DNA from: Psophocarpus tetragonolobus
Lineage: Eukaryota > Streptophyta > Magnoliopsida > Fabales > Fabaceae
Direction of reading: 5' to 3'
DNA: 64,000 nt
NCBI GenBank assembly: GCA_037954015.1
Contig: JAYMYS010000018.1
Span: 1,983,001 to 2,047,000 of the forward strand
Under the pieces are notes generated by a model, which did not search any database, was not told the origin of the DNA, and saw nothing but the letters and a program-made list of their open reading frames with translations. This document shows positions 12,011 to 26,026 of the stretch, in pieces; the stretch's first letter is position 1, and each line of letters opens with the position of its first letter. The position numbers and the translations under genes are program-made.

Positions 12011-15000
12011 GGAAGAGGGAGAACAATAGGAAGAAGAAGAAGAAGTGGAAGAATGAGAAAAAGAGGAGGAAGTAGGAGAAGAGAGGGAAAAAGAAGAACA
12101 AGTGGATGTAGTAGAAGTGGAAGAAGGTGAACAAGAGGAAGAAGAAGAAGTAGTTGAAGGAGTGGGGATGATGGAGAAGAAGTGGAAGAAGGAGAAAAGG
12201 AGGTAGAAATTCAAGTGGAAGCAAAAGAAGGAGAAAAAGAGCGATATGACGAAGGAAAGGAAGAAGAAGAATGAGATAAAGAGGAAGAAAAGAAAGGAAA
12301 GGAGAGGATGAAGAAGAAGTGGAAGAAAGAGAACAAGAGGAGGCAGGAGAAGTGGATGAAAGATAAGAAGAGGAAGAAGAAGGCGAGTAACTAGAAGAAG
12401 TGAAAGAAGGAGAAGAAAAGGAAGAAGAAGAAGATGTGGAAAGTGAAGAAGTTGAAGAAGGTGAACAAGAGGAGGAAGAAGAAGTAGTGGAAGGAGGTTA
12501 CATGAAGAAGAAGAATTGGAACAAGGAAAGAAGGAGGAAAAGGAAGAAGGAGGGGAAGGGAAGGAAGAAGAAGTTAAGAAGTGGAAGCTGGAGGAGAAGA
12601 GGAAGAAGATGAAGAAGTGTAAGCATAAGATTTGGGGGAAGGAGAAGAAGAGGAAGAGTAACAATGGGAAGCAACAGAAGTGGGGGATGGACAAAAAGAG
12701 GAAGGAGAAGACAGAAAGGAAAGAAGAAGAAGTTGTGGAAGCGGAAGAAATGGAAGAAGAGGAAGAAGAAGAAGTGTAAGCAGAAGAAGTGGAAGAAGCA
12801 GACGAAAAGAAGTAGAAGAACAAGTAGAAGTAGAAGTAGAAGAAGTGGTAGAAGGAGAGAATAAGAGGAATAGGCGGAAGTAGTGGAATGAAAGGAGATG
12901 AAGAAGAAGAAGTGGATGAAGGAGAAAGGGAAGAGGAAGAAGAGGTGGTAGAAGGAGAAGAAGAGGAAGAAAAAGAAGTGGAAGAACGAGAAGAAAAGGA
13001 AGAAGTGCAAGTGGAAGAAGGAGAACAATTAGAAGAAGAAGAAGAAGTGGAAGAATGAGAAAAAGAGAAGGAAGAAGAAACAATGGAAAGAAAGGGGAAA
13101 GAAGAAGAAGTAGAACAAGGAGGAGAAGAAGAAGGGGAGGAAGAAGAAGTAGTGTAGGCAGAAGAAGGGGAAGAAGGAGAAGAGAGGGAAGAAGAAGAAC
13201 AAGTGGATGTAATAGAGGTGGAAGAAGGTGAACAAGAGGAAGAAGAACAAGTAGTTGAAGGAGTGGGGATGATGTAATAGAAGTGGAAGAAGGAGAACAA
13301 GAGGTAGAAATGCAAGTGGAAGCAGAAGAAGGAGAAAAAGAGGGATATGATGAAGGAAAGGAAGAAAAAGAAGGAGATGAAGAGGAAGAAAAGAAAGCAA
13401 AGGAGAGGATGAAGAAGAAGTGGAAGAAAGAGAACAAGAGGAGACAGGAGAAGTGGAAGAACGATAAGAAGAGGAAGAAGAAGGAGAGTAACTAGAAGAA
13501 GTGGAACAAGGAGAAGAAAAGGAAGAAGAAGAAGATGTCGAAAGAAGAAGCTGAACAAGAGGAGGAAGAAGAATTGGAACAAGGAGAAAAGGAGGAAAAG
13601 GAAGAAGGAGGGGAAGGGAAAGGAAGGGAAGAAGAAGCAGAAGAAGTGGAATCTGGAGGAGAAGAGGAAGAAGAACAAGTGTAAGCATAAGATTTAGGGG
13701 AAGGAGAAGAAGAGGAAGAGCAACAATGGAAAGCAACAAAAGTGGGGGATGGACAAAAAGAGGAAGGACAAGACGGAAAGGAAAGCAGAAGAAGTTGTGG
13801 AAGGAGAAGACATGGAAGAAGAGGAAGAAGAAGAAGTGTGAGCAGAAGAAGCGGAGGAAGGAGATGAAAATGAAGAAGAACAACAAGTAGAAGTAGAAGA
13901 AGTGGTAGAAGGAGAGAATAAGAGGAATAGGAGGAAGTAGTGGAATGAAAGGAGATGAAGAAGAAGAAGTGGAAGAAGGAGAACAGGAGAAGGGAGGAGA
14001 GGTGGCAGAAGGAGAAAAAGTGGAAGAAGAAGAAGTGGAAGAACGAGAACAAAAGGAAGAAGTGCAAGTGGGAGAAGTAGAACAATAGGAAGAAGAAGAA
14101 GAAGAAGTTGAAGAATGAGAAAAAGAGGAGAAAGAAGAAGCAATGGAAAGAAAGGGGAATGAAGAAGAAGTGGAACAAGGAGGAGAAGAAGAAGGGGAGG
14201 AAGAAGAAGTAGTGCAGGTAGAAGAAGGCCAAGAAGGAGAAGAAGAACAAGTGGATGTAGTAGAGGTGGAAGAATGAGAATAAGAGGAAGAAGAAGAAGT
14301 AGTTGAAAGAGTGGGGCTTATGGACAAGAAGTGGATGAAGGAGAACAAGAGGTATAAATGCAAGTGGAAGCAGAAGAAGGAGAAAAAGAGGGATATGACG
14401 AAGGAAAGGAAGAAGAAGAAGGAGATGAAGAGGAAGAAAAGAAAGGAAAGGAAAGGATGAAGAAGAAGTGGAAGAAAGAGAACAAGAGGATGTAGTAGAA
14501 GTGGAAGAAGGTGAACAAGAGGAAGAAGAAGAAGTAGTTGAAGGAGTGGGGATGATGGAGAAGAAGTGGAAGAAGGAGAACAAGTGGTAGAAATTCAAGT
14601 GGAAGCAGAAGAAGGAGAAAAAGAGCGATATGACAAAGGAAAGGAAGAAGAAGAACGAGATAAAGAGGAAGAAGAGAAAGGAAAGGAGAGGATGAAGAAG
14701 AAGTGGAAGAAAGAGAACAAGAGGAGGCTGGAGAAGTGGAAGAAAGATAAGAAGAGGAAGAAGAAGGCGAGTAACTAGAAGAAGTGGAAGAAGGAGAAGA
14801 AAAGGAAGAAGAAGAAGATGTGGAAAGTGAAGAAGTTGAAGAAGGTGAACAAGAGGAGGAAGAAGAAGTAGTGGAAGGAGGTTAGATGAAGAAGAAGACT
14901 TGGAACAAGGAAAGAAGGAGGAAAAGGAAGAAGGAGGGGAAGGGAAAGGAAGAAGAAGTTAAGAAGTGGAAGCTGGAGGAGAAGAGGAAGAAGATGAAGA

Positions 15001-16750
15001 AGTGTAAGCATAAGATTTGGGGGAAGGGGAAGAAGAGGAAGAGTAACAATGGGAAGCAACAGAAAGGAAAGAAGAAGAAGTTGTGGAAGCAGAAGAAATG
15101 GAAGAAGAGGAACAAGTAGAAGTAGAAGTAGAAGAAGTGGTAGAAGGAGAGAATAACAGGAATAGGAGGAAGTAGTGGAATGAAAGGAGATGAAGAAGAA
15201 GAAGTGGATGAAGGAGAAAGGGAAGAGGAAGAAGAGGTGGTAGAAGGAGAAGAAGAGGAAGAAGAAGAAGTGGAAGAACGAGAAGAAAAGGAAGAAGTGC
15301 AAGTGGAAGAATGAGAAAAAGAGAAGGAAGAAGAAACAATGGAAAGAAAGGGGAATGAAGAAGAAGTAGAACAAGGAGGAGAAGAAGAAGGGGAGGAAGA
15401 AGAAGTAGTGTAGGCAGAAGAAGGGGAAGAAGGAGAAGAGAGGGAAGAAGAAGAACAAGTGGATGTAATAGAAGTGGAAGAAGGTGAATAAGGGGAAGGA
15501 GAACAAGTAGTTGAAGGAGTGGGGATGATCGAATAGAAGTGGAAGAAGGAGAACAAGAGGTAGAAATGCAAGTGGAAGCAGAAGAAGGAGAAAAAGAGGG
15601 ATATGATGAAGGAAAGGAAGAAGAAGAGGAAGAAAAGAAAGGAAAAGAGAGGATGAAGAAGAAGTGGAAGAAAGAGAACAAGAGGAGGTAGGAGAAGTGG
15701 ATGAAAGATAAGAAGAGGAAGAAGAAGGCGAGTAACTAGAAGAAGAGGAAGAAGGAGAAGAAAAGGAAGAAGAAGAAGATGTGTAAAGTGAAGAAGTTGA
15801 AGAAGGTGAACAAGAGGAGGAAGAAGAAGTAGTGGAAGGAGGTGAGATGAAAAAGAAGAATTGGAACATGGAGAAAAGGAGGAAAAGGAAGAAGGAGAGG
15901 AAGCGAAGGGAAGAAGAAGCAGAAGAAGTGGAAGCTGGAGGAGAAGAGGAAGAAGAAGAAGAAGTGTAAGCATAAGATTTGGGGGAAGGAGAAGAGGAGG
16001 AAGAGCAACAATGGGAAGCAACAGAAGTGGGGGATGGAGAAAAAGACGTAGGAGAAGACATTAAGGAAAGAAGAAGTTGTGGAAGGAGAAGAAATGGAAA
16101 AGGAGGAAGAAGAAGAAGTGTAAGCAGAAGAAGCGAAAGAGAACAACAAGTAGAAGTAGAAGAAGTGGTAGAAGGAGAGAATAAGAGGAATAGGAGGAAG
16201 TAGTGGAATGAAACGAGATGAAGAAGAAGTAGTGGAAGAAGGAGAACGCGTGGAAAAGAAGAGGTGGCAGAAGGAAAAGAAGAGGAAGAAGAAGAAGAAA
16301 TGGAAGAATGAGGAAAAGAGGAGGAAGAACAAGCAATGGAAGGAAACGAGATGAAGAAGAAGTGGAACAAGGAGGAGAAGAAGAAGGGGAGGAAGAAGAA
16401 GTAGGGTAGGCAGAAGAAGGGCAAGAAGGAGAAGAGAGGGAAGAAGTAGAACAAGTGGATGTAGTAGAACTGGGAGAAGTTGAACAAGAGGAAGAAGAAG
16501 AAGAAGTAGTTGAAGGAGTGGGGATGATCACGAAGAAGAAGAAGTGGAAGAAGGAGAACAAGAGGTAGAAATGCAAGTGGAAGCAGAAGAAAGAGAAAAA
16601 GAGGGATATGACGAACGATAGGAAGAAGAAGAAGGAGATGAAGAGGAAGAAAAGAAAGGAAAGGAGAGGATGAAGAAGAAGTGGAAGAAAGAGAACAAGA
16701 GGAGGCAGGAGAAGTGGAAGAAAGATAAGTAGAGGAAGAAGAAGGAGAGT

Positions 16751-18050
16751 AACTAGAAGAAGTGGAAGAAGATGATGTGGAAAGTGAAGAAGTTGAAGAA
16801 GTGAACAAGAGGAGGAAGAAGAAGTAGTGCAAGGATGTGAGATGAAGAAGAAGACTTGGAACAAGGAGAAAAGGAGGAAAAGGAAGAAGGAGGGGAAGGG
16901 AAGGGAAGAAGAAGCAAAAGACGTGGAAGCTGAAGGAGAAGAGGAAGAAGAAGAAGTGCAAGCATAAGATTTGGGGGAAGGAGAACAAAAGGAAGAGCAA
17001 CAATGGCAAGCAACAGAAGTGGGGGATGGAGAAAAAGAGGATGGAAAAGACGGAAAGGAAAGAAGAAGTTGTGGAAGGAGAAGAAATGGAAGAAGAGGAA
17101 GAAGAAGAAGTGTAAGCAGAAGAAGCGGAAGAAGGAGACGAAAATGAAGAAGAACAACAAGTGGAAGTAGAAGAAGTGGTGGAAGGAGAGAATAAGAGGA
17201 ATAGGAGGAAGTAGTGGAATGAAAGGAGATGAAGAAGAAGAAGTGGAAGAAGGAGAAGAAGACGAAGAAGAAGAAGTGGAAGAACGAGAAGAAAAGGAAG
17301 AAGTGCAAGTGGAAGAAGGAGAACAATAGGAAGAAGAAGAAGAAATGGAAGAAATAGTGGAAGGAGGTGAGATGAAGAAGAAGAATTGGAAGAAGGAGAA
17401 AAGGAGGAAAGGGAAGAAGTAGGGGAAGGGAAGGGAAGGGAAGAAGAAGCAGAAGAAGTGGAATATGGAGGAGAAAGGGAGGAAGAAGAAGAAGTGGAAG
17501 AAAGAGAACAAGAGGAGGCAGGAGAAGTGGAAGAAAGATAAGTAGAGGAAGAAGAAGGAAAGTAACTAGAAGAAGTGGAAGAAGATGATGTGGAAAGTGA
17601 AGAAGTTGAAGAAGTGAACAAGAGGAGGAAGAAGAAGTAGTGCAAGGATGTGAGATGAAGAAGAAGACTTGGAACAAGGAGAAAAGGAGGAAAAGGAAGA
17701 AGGAGGGGAAGGGAAGGGAAGAAGAAGCAAAATACGTGGAAGCTGAAGGAGAAGAGGAAGAAGAAGAAGAAGTGTAAGCATAAGGTTTGGGGGAAGGAGA
17801 AGAAGAGGAAGAGCAACAATGGGAAGTAACAGAAGTGGGGGATGGAGAAAAAGAGGAAGGAAAAGACGGAAAGGAAAGAAGAAGAAGTTGTGGAAGGAGA
17901 AGAAATGGAAGAAGAGGAAGAAGAAGAAGTGTAAGCAGAAGAAGCGGAAGACGGAGACAAAAATGAAGAACAACAAGTAGAATTAGAAGAAGTGGTAGAA
18001 GGAGAGAATAAGAGGAATAGGAGGATGAAGTGGAATGAAAGGAGATGAAG
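16751..18050 (+). repeat. 813-bp tandem pair within the array
   Basis: The variant start AACTAGAAGAAGTGGAAGAA followed by GATGATGTGG occurs at 16751 and again at 17564, an 813-bp spacing. Both copies share the private variants GTGCAAGGATGTGAG, GAAGAAGACTTGG and GTGGAAGCTGAAGG, which shows a local duplication of one unit. The second copy continues into ordinary array near 18050, so its right limit is approximate. Confidence 0.7.
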
Positions 18051-19689
18051 AAGAAGTAGTGGAAGAAGGAGAACGGGAGGAGGGAGAAGAGGTGGCAGAA
18101 GGAGAAGAAGAGGAAGAACAAGAAGTGGAAGAAAGAGAAGAAAAGGAAGAAGTAGTGCAAGTGGAAGAAGGACAACAATAGGAAGAAGAAGAAGAAGTGG
18201 AAGAATGAGAAAAAAGAGGAGGAAGAAGAAGCAATGGAAAGAAAGGGGATGAAGAAGAAGTGGAACAACTAGGAGAAGAAGAAGGGGAGGAAGAAGAAGT
18301 AGTGTAGGCAGGAGAGGGGCAAGAAGGAGAAGAGACGGAAGAAGAAGAACAAGTGGATGTAGTAGAAGTGGAAGAAGGTGAACAAGAGCAAGAAGAAGAA
18401 GTAGTTGAAGGAGTGGGGATGATGGAGAAGAAGTGGAAAAAAGAGAACAAGAAGTAGAAATGCAATTGGAAGCAGAAGAAGGAGAAAAAGAGGGATATGA
18501 CGAAGGAAAGGAAGAAGAAGAAGGAGATGAAGAGGAAGAAAAGAAAAGAAAGGAGAGGATGAAGAAGAAGTGGAAGAAAGAGAACAAGAGGAGGCAGGAG
18601 AAGTGGAAGAAAGATAAGAAAAGGAAGAAGAAGGAGAGTAACTAGAAGAAGTGGAAGAAGGAGAAGAAAAGGAAGAAGAAGAAGATGTGGAAAGTGAAAA
18701 AGGTGAACAAGAGGAGGAAGAGGAATTGGAACAAGGAGAAAATGAGGACAAGGAAGAAGGAGGGGAAGGGAAGGGAAGAAGAAGCAGAAGAAGTGGAATC
18801 TGGAGGAGAAGAGGAAGAAGAAGAAGAAGTGTAAGCATAAGATTTGGGGAAAAGAGAAGAAAAGGAAGAGCAACAATGGGAAGCAACAGAAGTGGGGGAT
18901 GGAGAAAAAGAGGAAGGAGAAGACCGAAAGGAAAGAAGAAGAAGTTGTGGAAGGAGAAGAAGTGTAAGCAAAAGAAGCGGAAGAAGGAGACGAAAATGAA
19001 GAAGAACAATAAGTAGAAGTAGAAGAAGTGGTAGAAAGAGAGAATAAGAGGAATAGGAGGAAGTAGTGGAATGAAAGGAGATGAAGAAGAAGAAGTGCAA
19101 GAAGGAGAACAGGAGGAGGAAGAAGAGGTGGCAAAAGGAGAAGAAGAGGAAGAAGAAGAAGTTGAAGAACGAGAAGAAAAGGAAGAAGTGCAAGTGGAAG
19201 AAGCAGAAAAAGAGGGGGAAGAAGAAACAATGGAAGGAAAGGGGATGAAGAAGAAGTGGAACAAGGAGGAGAAGAAGAAGGGGAGGAAGAATAAGTAGTG
19301 TAGGCAGAAGAAGTAGTTGAAGCAATGGGGATGATGGAGAAGAAGTGGAAGAAGGAGAACAAGAGGTAGAAATGAAGGCGGAAGCAGAAGACGAAGAAAA
19401 GGATGGATATGACGAAGGAAAGGAAGAAGAAGAAGGACATGAAGAGGAAGAAAAGAGAAAGGAGAGGATGAAGAAGATGTGGAAGAAAGAGAACAAGAGG
19501 AGGCCGGAGAAGTGGATGAAGACTAACAAGAGGAAGAAGAAGGAGAGTAACTAGAAGAAGTGGAAGAAGGAGAAGAAAAGGAAGAAGAAGAAGATGTGGA
19601 AAGTGAAGAAGTTGAAGAAGGTGAACAAGAGGAGGAAGAAGAAGTAGTGGAAGGAGGTGAGATGAAGAAGAAGAATTGGAACAAGAAGA

Positions 19690-21520
19690 AAAGGAGGAAG
19701 AGGAAGAAGCAGGGGAAGGGAAGGGACGAGGAAGCAGAAGAAGTGGAATCTGGAGGAGAAGAGGAAGAAGAAGAAGAAGTGTAAGCATAAGATTTGGGGG
19801 AAGGAGAAGAACAGGAAGAGCAACAACGGGAAGCCACAAAAGTGGGGCATGGAGAAAAAAAGGAAGCAGAAGACGGAAAGGAAAGAAGAAGAAGTTGTGG
19901 AAGGGGAAGAAATGGAAGAAGAGGAAGAAGAAGTTTAAGCAGAAGAAGCGGAAGAAGGAGACGAAAATGAAGAACAACAAGTAGAAGTAGAAGAAGTGGT
20001 AGAAGGAGACAATAAGAGGAATAGGAGGAAGTAGTGGAATGAAAGGAGATGAAGAAGAAGTCGAAGAAGGAGAACGGGAGGAGTGAGAAGAGGTGGCAGA
20101 AGGAGAAGAAGAAGAAGTGGAAGAACGAGAAGAAAAGGAAGAAGTGCAAGTGGAAGAAGGAGAACAATAGGAAGAAGAGGAAGAATGAGAAAAAGAGGAG
20201 GAAGAAGAAGCAATGGAAGGAAACGGGATGAAGAAGAAGTGGAACAAGGAGGAGAAGAAGAAGAGGAGGAAGAAGAAGTAGTGTAGGCAGAAGAACGACA
20301 AGATGGAGAAGAGAGGGAAGAAGAAGAACAAGTGGATGTATTAGAGGTGAAAAAAGGTGAACAAGAGGAAGAAGAAGAAGTAGTTGAAGGAGTGGGGATG
20401 ATGGAGAAGAAGTGGAAGAAGGAGAACAAGAGGTAGAAATGCAAGTGGAAGCAGAAGAACGAGAAAAAGAGGGATATGACGAAGGAAACGAAGAAGAAGC
20501 GATATGAAGAGGAAGAAAAGAAAGGAAATGAGAGGATGAAGAAGAAGTGGAAGAAAGAGAACAAGAGGAGGCAGGAGAAGTGGAAGAAAGATAAGAAGAG
20601 GAAGAAGAAGGAGAGTAACTAGAAGAAGTGGAAGAACGAGAAGAAAAGGAAGAAGTGCAAGTGGAAGACGGAGAACAATAGGAAGAAGAAGAAGAAGTGG
20701 AAGAATGAGAAAAAGAGGAGGAAGAAGAAGCAGTTGAAGGAGGTGATATGAAGAAGAAGAATTGGAACAAGGAGAAAAGGAGGAAGAGGAAGAAGCAGGG
20801 GAAGGGAAGGGACGAAGAAGCAGAAGAAGTGGAATATGGAGGAGAAGAGGAAAAAGAAGAAGAAGTGTAAGCATAAGATTTGGGGGAAGGAGAAGAACAG
20901 GAAGAGCAACAATGGGAAGCCACAAAAGTGGGGCATGGAGAAAAAAAGGAAGCAGAAGACGGAAAGGAAAGAAGAAGAAGTTGTGGAAGGGGAAGAAATG
21001 GAAGAAGAGGAAGAAGAAGAAGTTTAAGCAAAAGAAGCGGAAGAAGGAGACGAAAATGAAGAACAACAAGTAGAAGTAGAAGAAGTGGTAGAAGGAGACA
21101 ATAAGAGGAATAGGAGGAAGTAGTAGAATGAAAGGAGATGAAGAAGAAGAAGTGGAAGAAGGAGAACGGGAGGAGTGAGAAGAGGTGGCAGAAGGAGAAG
21201 AAGAAGAAGTGGAAGAACGAGAAGAAAAGGAAGAAGTACAAGTGGAAGAAGGAGAACAATAGGAAGAAGAGGAAGAATGAGAAAAAGAGGAGGAAGAAGA
21301 AGCAATGGAAGGAAACGGGATGAAGAAGAAGTGGAACAAGGAGGAGAAGAAGAAGGGGAGGAAGAAGAAGTAGTGTAGGCAGAAGAATGGCAAGATGGAG
21401 AAGAGAGGGAAGAAGAAGAACAAGTGGATGTATTAGAGGTGAAAGAAGGTGAACAAGAGGAAGAAGAAGAAGTAGTTGAAGGAGTGGGGATGATGGAGAA
21501 GAAGTGGAAGAAGGAAAACA
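19690..21520 (+). repeat. 1.09-kb tandem pair within the array
   Basis: Two neighbouring units share private variants at a spacing of about 1086-1092 bp. These are GAAGCAGGGGAAGGGAAGGG (near 19706 and 20792), GGGGCATGGAGAAAAAAAGG, GGAGACAATAAGAGG and GATGTATTAGAGGTGAAA (TTAGAGGT at 20341 and 21433). The two copies are more similar to each other than to the rest of the array. Confidence 0.72.
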
Positions 21521-24500
21521 AGAGGTAGAAATGCAAGTGGAAGCAGTAAAAGTAGAAAAAGAGGGATATGACGAAGGAAAGGAAGAAGAAGAAGGAGATG
21601 AAGAGGAAGAAAAGAAACGAAAGGAGAGGATGAAGAAGAAGTGGAAGAAGGAGAAGAAAAGGAAGAAGAAAAAGATGTGGAAAGTGAAGAAGGTGAACAA
21701 GAGGAGGAAGAAGACGTAGTTGAAGGAGGTGAGATGAAGAAGAAGAATTGGAACAAGGATAAAAGGAGGAAAAGGAAGAAGGAGTGGAAGGGAAGAAGAA
21801 CCAGAAGAAGTGGAATCTGGAGAAGAAGAGGAAGAGCAACAATGGGAAGCAATAGAAGTGGGGGATGGAGAAAAAGAGGAAGGAGAAGACGGAAAGGAAA
21901 GAAGAAGAGGTTGTGGAAGGAGAAGAAATGGAAGAAGAACAAGAAGAAGAAGTGTATGCGGAATAAGCGGAAGAAGGAGACGAAAATGAAGAAGACGAAG
22001 GCATGGAAGAAGAAGAAGGAGATGAAGAGGAATAAAAGAAAGGAAAGGAGAGGATGAAGAAGAAATGGAAGAAAGAGGACAAGAGGAGGCAGGAGAAGTG
22101 GAAGAAAGATAAGAAGAGGAAGAAGAAGGAGAGTAACTAGAAGAAGTGGAAGAAGGAGAAGAAAAGGAAGAAGAAGAAGATGTGGAAAGTGAAGAAGGTG
22201 AACAAGAGGAGGAAAAAGAAGTAGTGGAAGGAGGTGAGATAAAGAAGAAGAATTGGAACAAGGAGAAAATGAGGAAGAGGAAGAAGGAGGGGAAAGGAAG
22301 GGAAGAAGAACTAGAAGAAGTGGACTCTTGGGGAGAGGAGGAAGAAGAGGAAGAAGTGTAAGCATAAGATTTGGGGGAAGGAGAAGAAGAGGAAGAGCAA
22401 CAATTGGAAGCAACAGAAGTGGGGGATGGAGAAAAAGAGGAAGGAGAAGACGAAAAGGAAAGAAAAAGTGGAAGGAGAAGAAATGGAGGAAAAAGAGGCG
22501 TAAGCAGAGGAAACGGAAGAAGGAGACGAAAAGGAAGAAGAACAACAAGTAGAAGTAGAAGAAGTGGTAGAAGTAGTGGAATGAAAGGAGATGAAGAAGA
22601 AGAAGTGGAAGAAGGAGAACGGGAGGAGGGAGAAGTGGTGGCAGAAGGAGAAGAAGAGGGAGAAGAAGAAGTGGAAGAACGAGAAGAAAAGGAAGAAGTG
22701 CAAGTCGAAGAAGGAGAACAATAAGAAGAAGAAGTGGAAGAATGAGAAAAAGAGGAGGAAGAAGAAGCAATGGAAGGAAAGGGAATGAAGAAGAAGTGGA
22801 GCAAGGAGGCGAAGAAGAAGTGGAGCAAGGAGGCGAAGAAGAAGTAGTGTAGGCAGAAGAAGGGCAAGAAGGAGAACAGAGGGAGGAAGAAGAACAAGTG
22901 GATGTAGTAGCAGTGGAAGAAGGTGAACAAGAGGAAGAAGAAGAAGTAGTTGAAGGAGTGGGGATGATGGAGAAGCAGTGGAAGAAGGAGGACAAGAGGT
23001 AGACATGCAAGTGGAAGCAGAAGAAGGAGAAAAACAGGGATATGACGAAGGAAAGGAAGAAGAAGAAGGAGATGAAGAAGAAGAAAAGAAAGGAAAGGAG
23101 AGGATGAAGAAGAAGTGGAAGAAAGAGAACAAGAGGAGGCAGGAGAAGTGGAAGAAAGATAAGAGAGGAAGAAGAAGGAGAGTAACTAGAAGAAGTGGAA
23201 GAAGGAGAAGAAAAGGAAGAAGAAACAGATGTGGAAAGTGAGGAAGGTGAACAAGAGGAGGAAGAAGAAGTAGTGGAAGGAGGTGAGATGAAGAAGAAGA
23301 ATTGGAACAAGGAGAAAAGGAGGAAAAGGAAGAAGGAGGGGAAGGTAAGGGAAGAAGAGGAAGTGTAAGCAAAAGAAGCTGAACAAGGAGACGAAAATGA
23401 AGAAGAACAACAAGTAGAAGTAGAAGAAGTGGTTGAAGGAGAGAATAAGAGGAATAGGAATTGCAAGTAGTGGAATGAAAGGAAATGAAGAAGAGGTAGT
23501 GGAAGAAGGAGAACGGGAGGAGGGAGAACAGGTGGCAGAAGGAGAAGAAGAGGAAGAAGAAGAAGTGGAAGAACGAGAAGAAAAGGAAGAAGTGAAAGTG
23601 GAAGAAGGAGAACTATAGGAAGAAGAAGAAGAAGTGGAAGAATGAGAAAAAGAGGAAGAAGAAAAAGCAATGGAAGGAAAGGGGATGAAGAAGAAGTGGA
23701 ACAAGGAGGAGAAGAAGAAGGGGAGGAAGAAGAAGTAGTGTAGGCAGAAGGAGGGCAAGAAGGAGAAGAGAGGGAAGAAGAAGAACAAGTGGATGTAGTA
23801 GAAGTGGAAGAAGGTGAACAAGAGGAAGAAGAAGAAGTAGTTGAAGGAGTGGGGATGATGGGGAAGAAGTGGAAGAAGGAGAAGAAGAGGTAGAAATGCA
23901 AGTGGAAGCAGAAGAAAGAGAAAAAGAGTGATATGACGAAGGAAAGGAAGAAGAAGAAGGAGATGAAGTGGAAGAAAGATAAGAAGAGGAAGAAGAAGGA
24001 GAGTAACTAGAAGAATTGGAAGAAGGATAAGTAAAGGAAGAAGAAGAAGATGTGGAAAGTGAAGAAGGTGAAGACGGTGAACAAGATGAGGAAGAAGTAG
24101 TGGAAGGAGGTAAGATGAAGAAGAAGAATTGGAACAAGGAGAAAAGGAGGAAATGGAAGAAGGAGGGGAAGGGAAGGGAAGCGAAGAAGAAGCAGAAGAG
24201 GTGGAATCTGGAGGAGACGAGGAAAAAGAAGAAGAAGTGTAAGCATAAGATTTGGGGGAAGGAGAAGAAGAGGAAGAACATCAATGGGAAGCAACAGAAG
24301 TAGGGGATGGAGAAAAAGAGGAAGGCGAAGATGGAAAGTAAAGAAGAAGAAGTTGTGGAAGGAAAAGAAATGGAAGAAGGGGAACAAGAAGAAGTGTAAG
24401 CAGAAGAAGCAGAAGAAGGAGACAAAAATGAAGAAGAACAACAAGTAGAAGTAGAAGAAGTGGTAGAAGGACAGAATAAGACGAATAAGAGGAAGTAGTG

Positions 24501-26026
24501 GAATGAAAGGAGATGAAGGAGAAGAAGTGGATGCAGGAGAACAGGAGGAGGGAGAAGAGGTGGCAGAAGGAGAAGAAGAGGAAGAAGAAGTGGTAGAACG
24601 AGAAGAAAAGGAAGAAGTGCAAGTGGAAGAAGGAGAACAATAGGAAGAAGAACAAGAAGTGGAAGAATGAGAAAAAGAGAAGGAAGAAGAAGCAATGGAA
24701 GGAAAGGGGATAAAGAAGAAGTGGAACAAGGAGGAGAACAAGAAGGGGAGGAAGAAGAAGTGGAACAAGGAGGAGAAGAAGAAGTAGTGTAGGTAAAAGA
24801 AGGGGAAGAAGGAGAAGAGAGGGAAGAAGAAGAACAAGTGGATGTAGTAGAAGTGGAAGAAAGTGAACAAGAGGAAGAAGAAGAAGTAGTTGAAGGAGTG
24901 GGGAGATGGAGAAGAAGTGGAAGAAGGAGAACAAGAGGTAGAAATGTAAGTGGAAGCAGAAGAAGGAGAAAAAGAGCGATATGACGAAGGAAAGGAAGAA
25001 GAAGAATGAGATGAAGAGGAAGAAAAGAAAGGAAAGGAGAGGATGAAGAAGAAGTGGAAGAAAGAGAACAAGAGGAGGCAGGAGAAGTGGAACAAGGAGG
25101 AAAAGAAGAACGGGAGGAAGAAGAAGTCGTGTAGGCAGAAGAAGGGCAAGAAGGAGAAGAGAGGGAAGAAGAAGAACAAGTGGATATAGTAGAGGTGGAA
25201 GAAGGTGAACAAGAGGAAGAAGAAGAAGTAGTTGAAGGAGTGGGGATGATGGAGAAGATGTGGAAGAATGAGAAAAAGAGGTAGAAATTCAAGTGGAAGC
25301 AGAAGAAGGAGAAAAAGAGGGATATGACGAAGGAAAGGAAGAAGAAGAAGGAGATGAAGAGGAAGAAAAGAAAGGAAAGGAGAGGATGAAGAAGAAGTGG
25401 AAGAAAGAGAACAAGAGGAGGCAGGAGAAGTGGAAGAAAGATAAGAAGACGAAGAAGAAGGAGAGTAACTAGAAGAAGTGGAAGAAGGAGAAAAAAAGGA
25501 AGAAGAAGAAGATGTGGAATGTGAAGAAGGTGAACAAGAGGAGGCAAAAGAAGTAGTGGAAGGAGGTGAGATGAAGAAGAAAAAGTGGAACAAGGAGAAA
25601 AGGAAGAAAAGGAAGAAGGAGGGGTAGGGAAGGGAAGAAGAAGCAGAAGAAGTGGAATCTGGAGGAGAAAAGGAAGAAGAAGAAGAAGTGTAAGCATAAG
25701 ATTTGGGGGAAGGAGAAGAAGAGGAAGAACAACAATGGGAAGCAACAGAAGTGGGGGATGGAGAAAAAGAGGAAGGAGAAGACGGAAAGGAAAGAAGAAG
25801 AAGTTGTGGAAGGAGAAGAAATGGAAGAATAGGAAGAAGAAGAAGTGTAAGCAGAAGAAGCGGAAAAAGGAGACGAAAATGAAGAAGAACAAAAAGTAGA
25901 GGTAGAAGAAGTGGAAGCAGAAGAAGCGGAAGAAGGAGACGAAAATGAAGAAGAAGAACAAGTAGAAGTAGAAGAAGTGGTAGAAGGAGAGAATAAGAGG
26001 AATAGGAGGAAGTAGTGGAATGAAAT

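Larger units (their letters stand above)
2320..26026 (+). repeat. Polypurine array, left arm block 1
   Basis: The + strand is almost entirely A and G. Diverged larger units of about 0.8-1.1 kb recur, each with the same ordered landmarks: GAGAGTAACTAG, GATGTGGAAAGTG, GCATAAGATTTGGGGG, GAGAATAAGAGGAATAGG, GTGGATGTAGTAGAAG and GGATATGACGAAGG. Units are often shortened or rearranged, so spacing is irregular; the first landmark recurs near 2379, 2726, 5290, 6157, 6927, 7858, 8740, 11394, 12387 and 13484. Smaller words such as GAAGAAGTGGAAGAAGGAGAA repeat inside each unit. There is no gene: the purine strand is broken by TAA, TAG and TGA, and the open pyrimidine strand reads as Ser/Leu/Phe/Pro low complexity. 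Confidence 0.93.

Noticed and set aside
1..26026. CRISPR array
   Set aside because: No constant repeat alternates with unique spacers of constant length; units and sub-units are themselves similar, and the context is plant retroelements.
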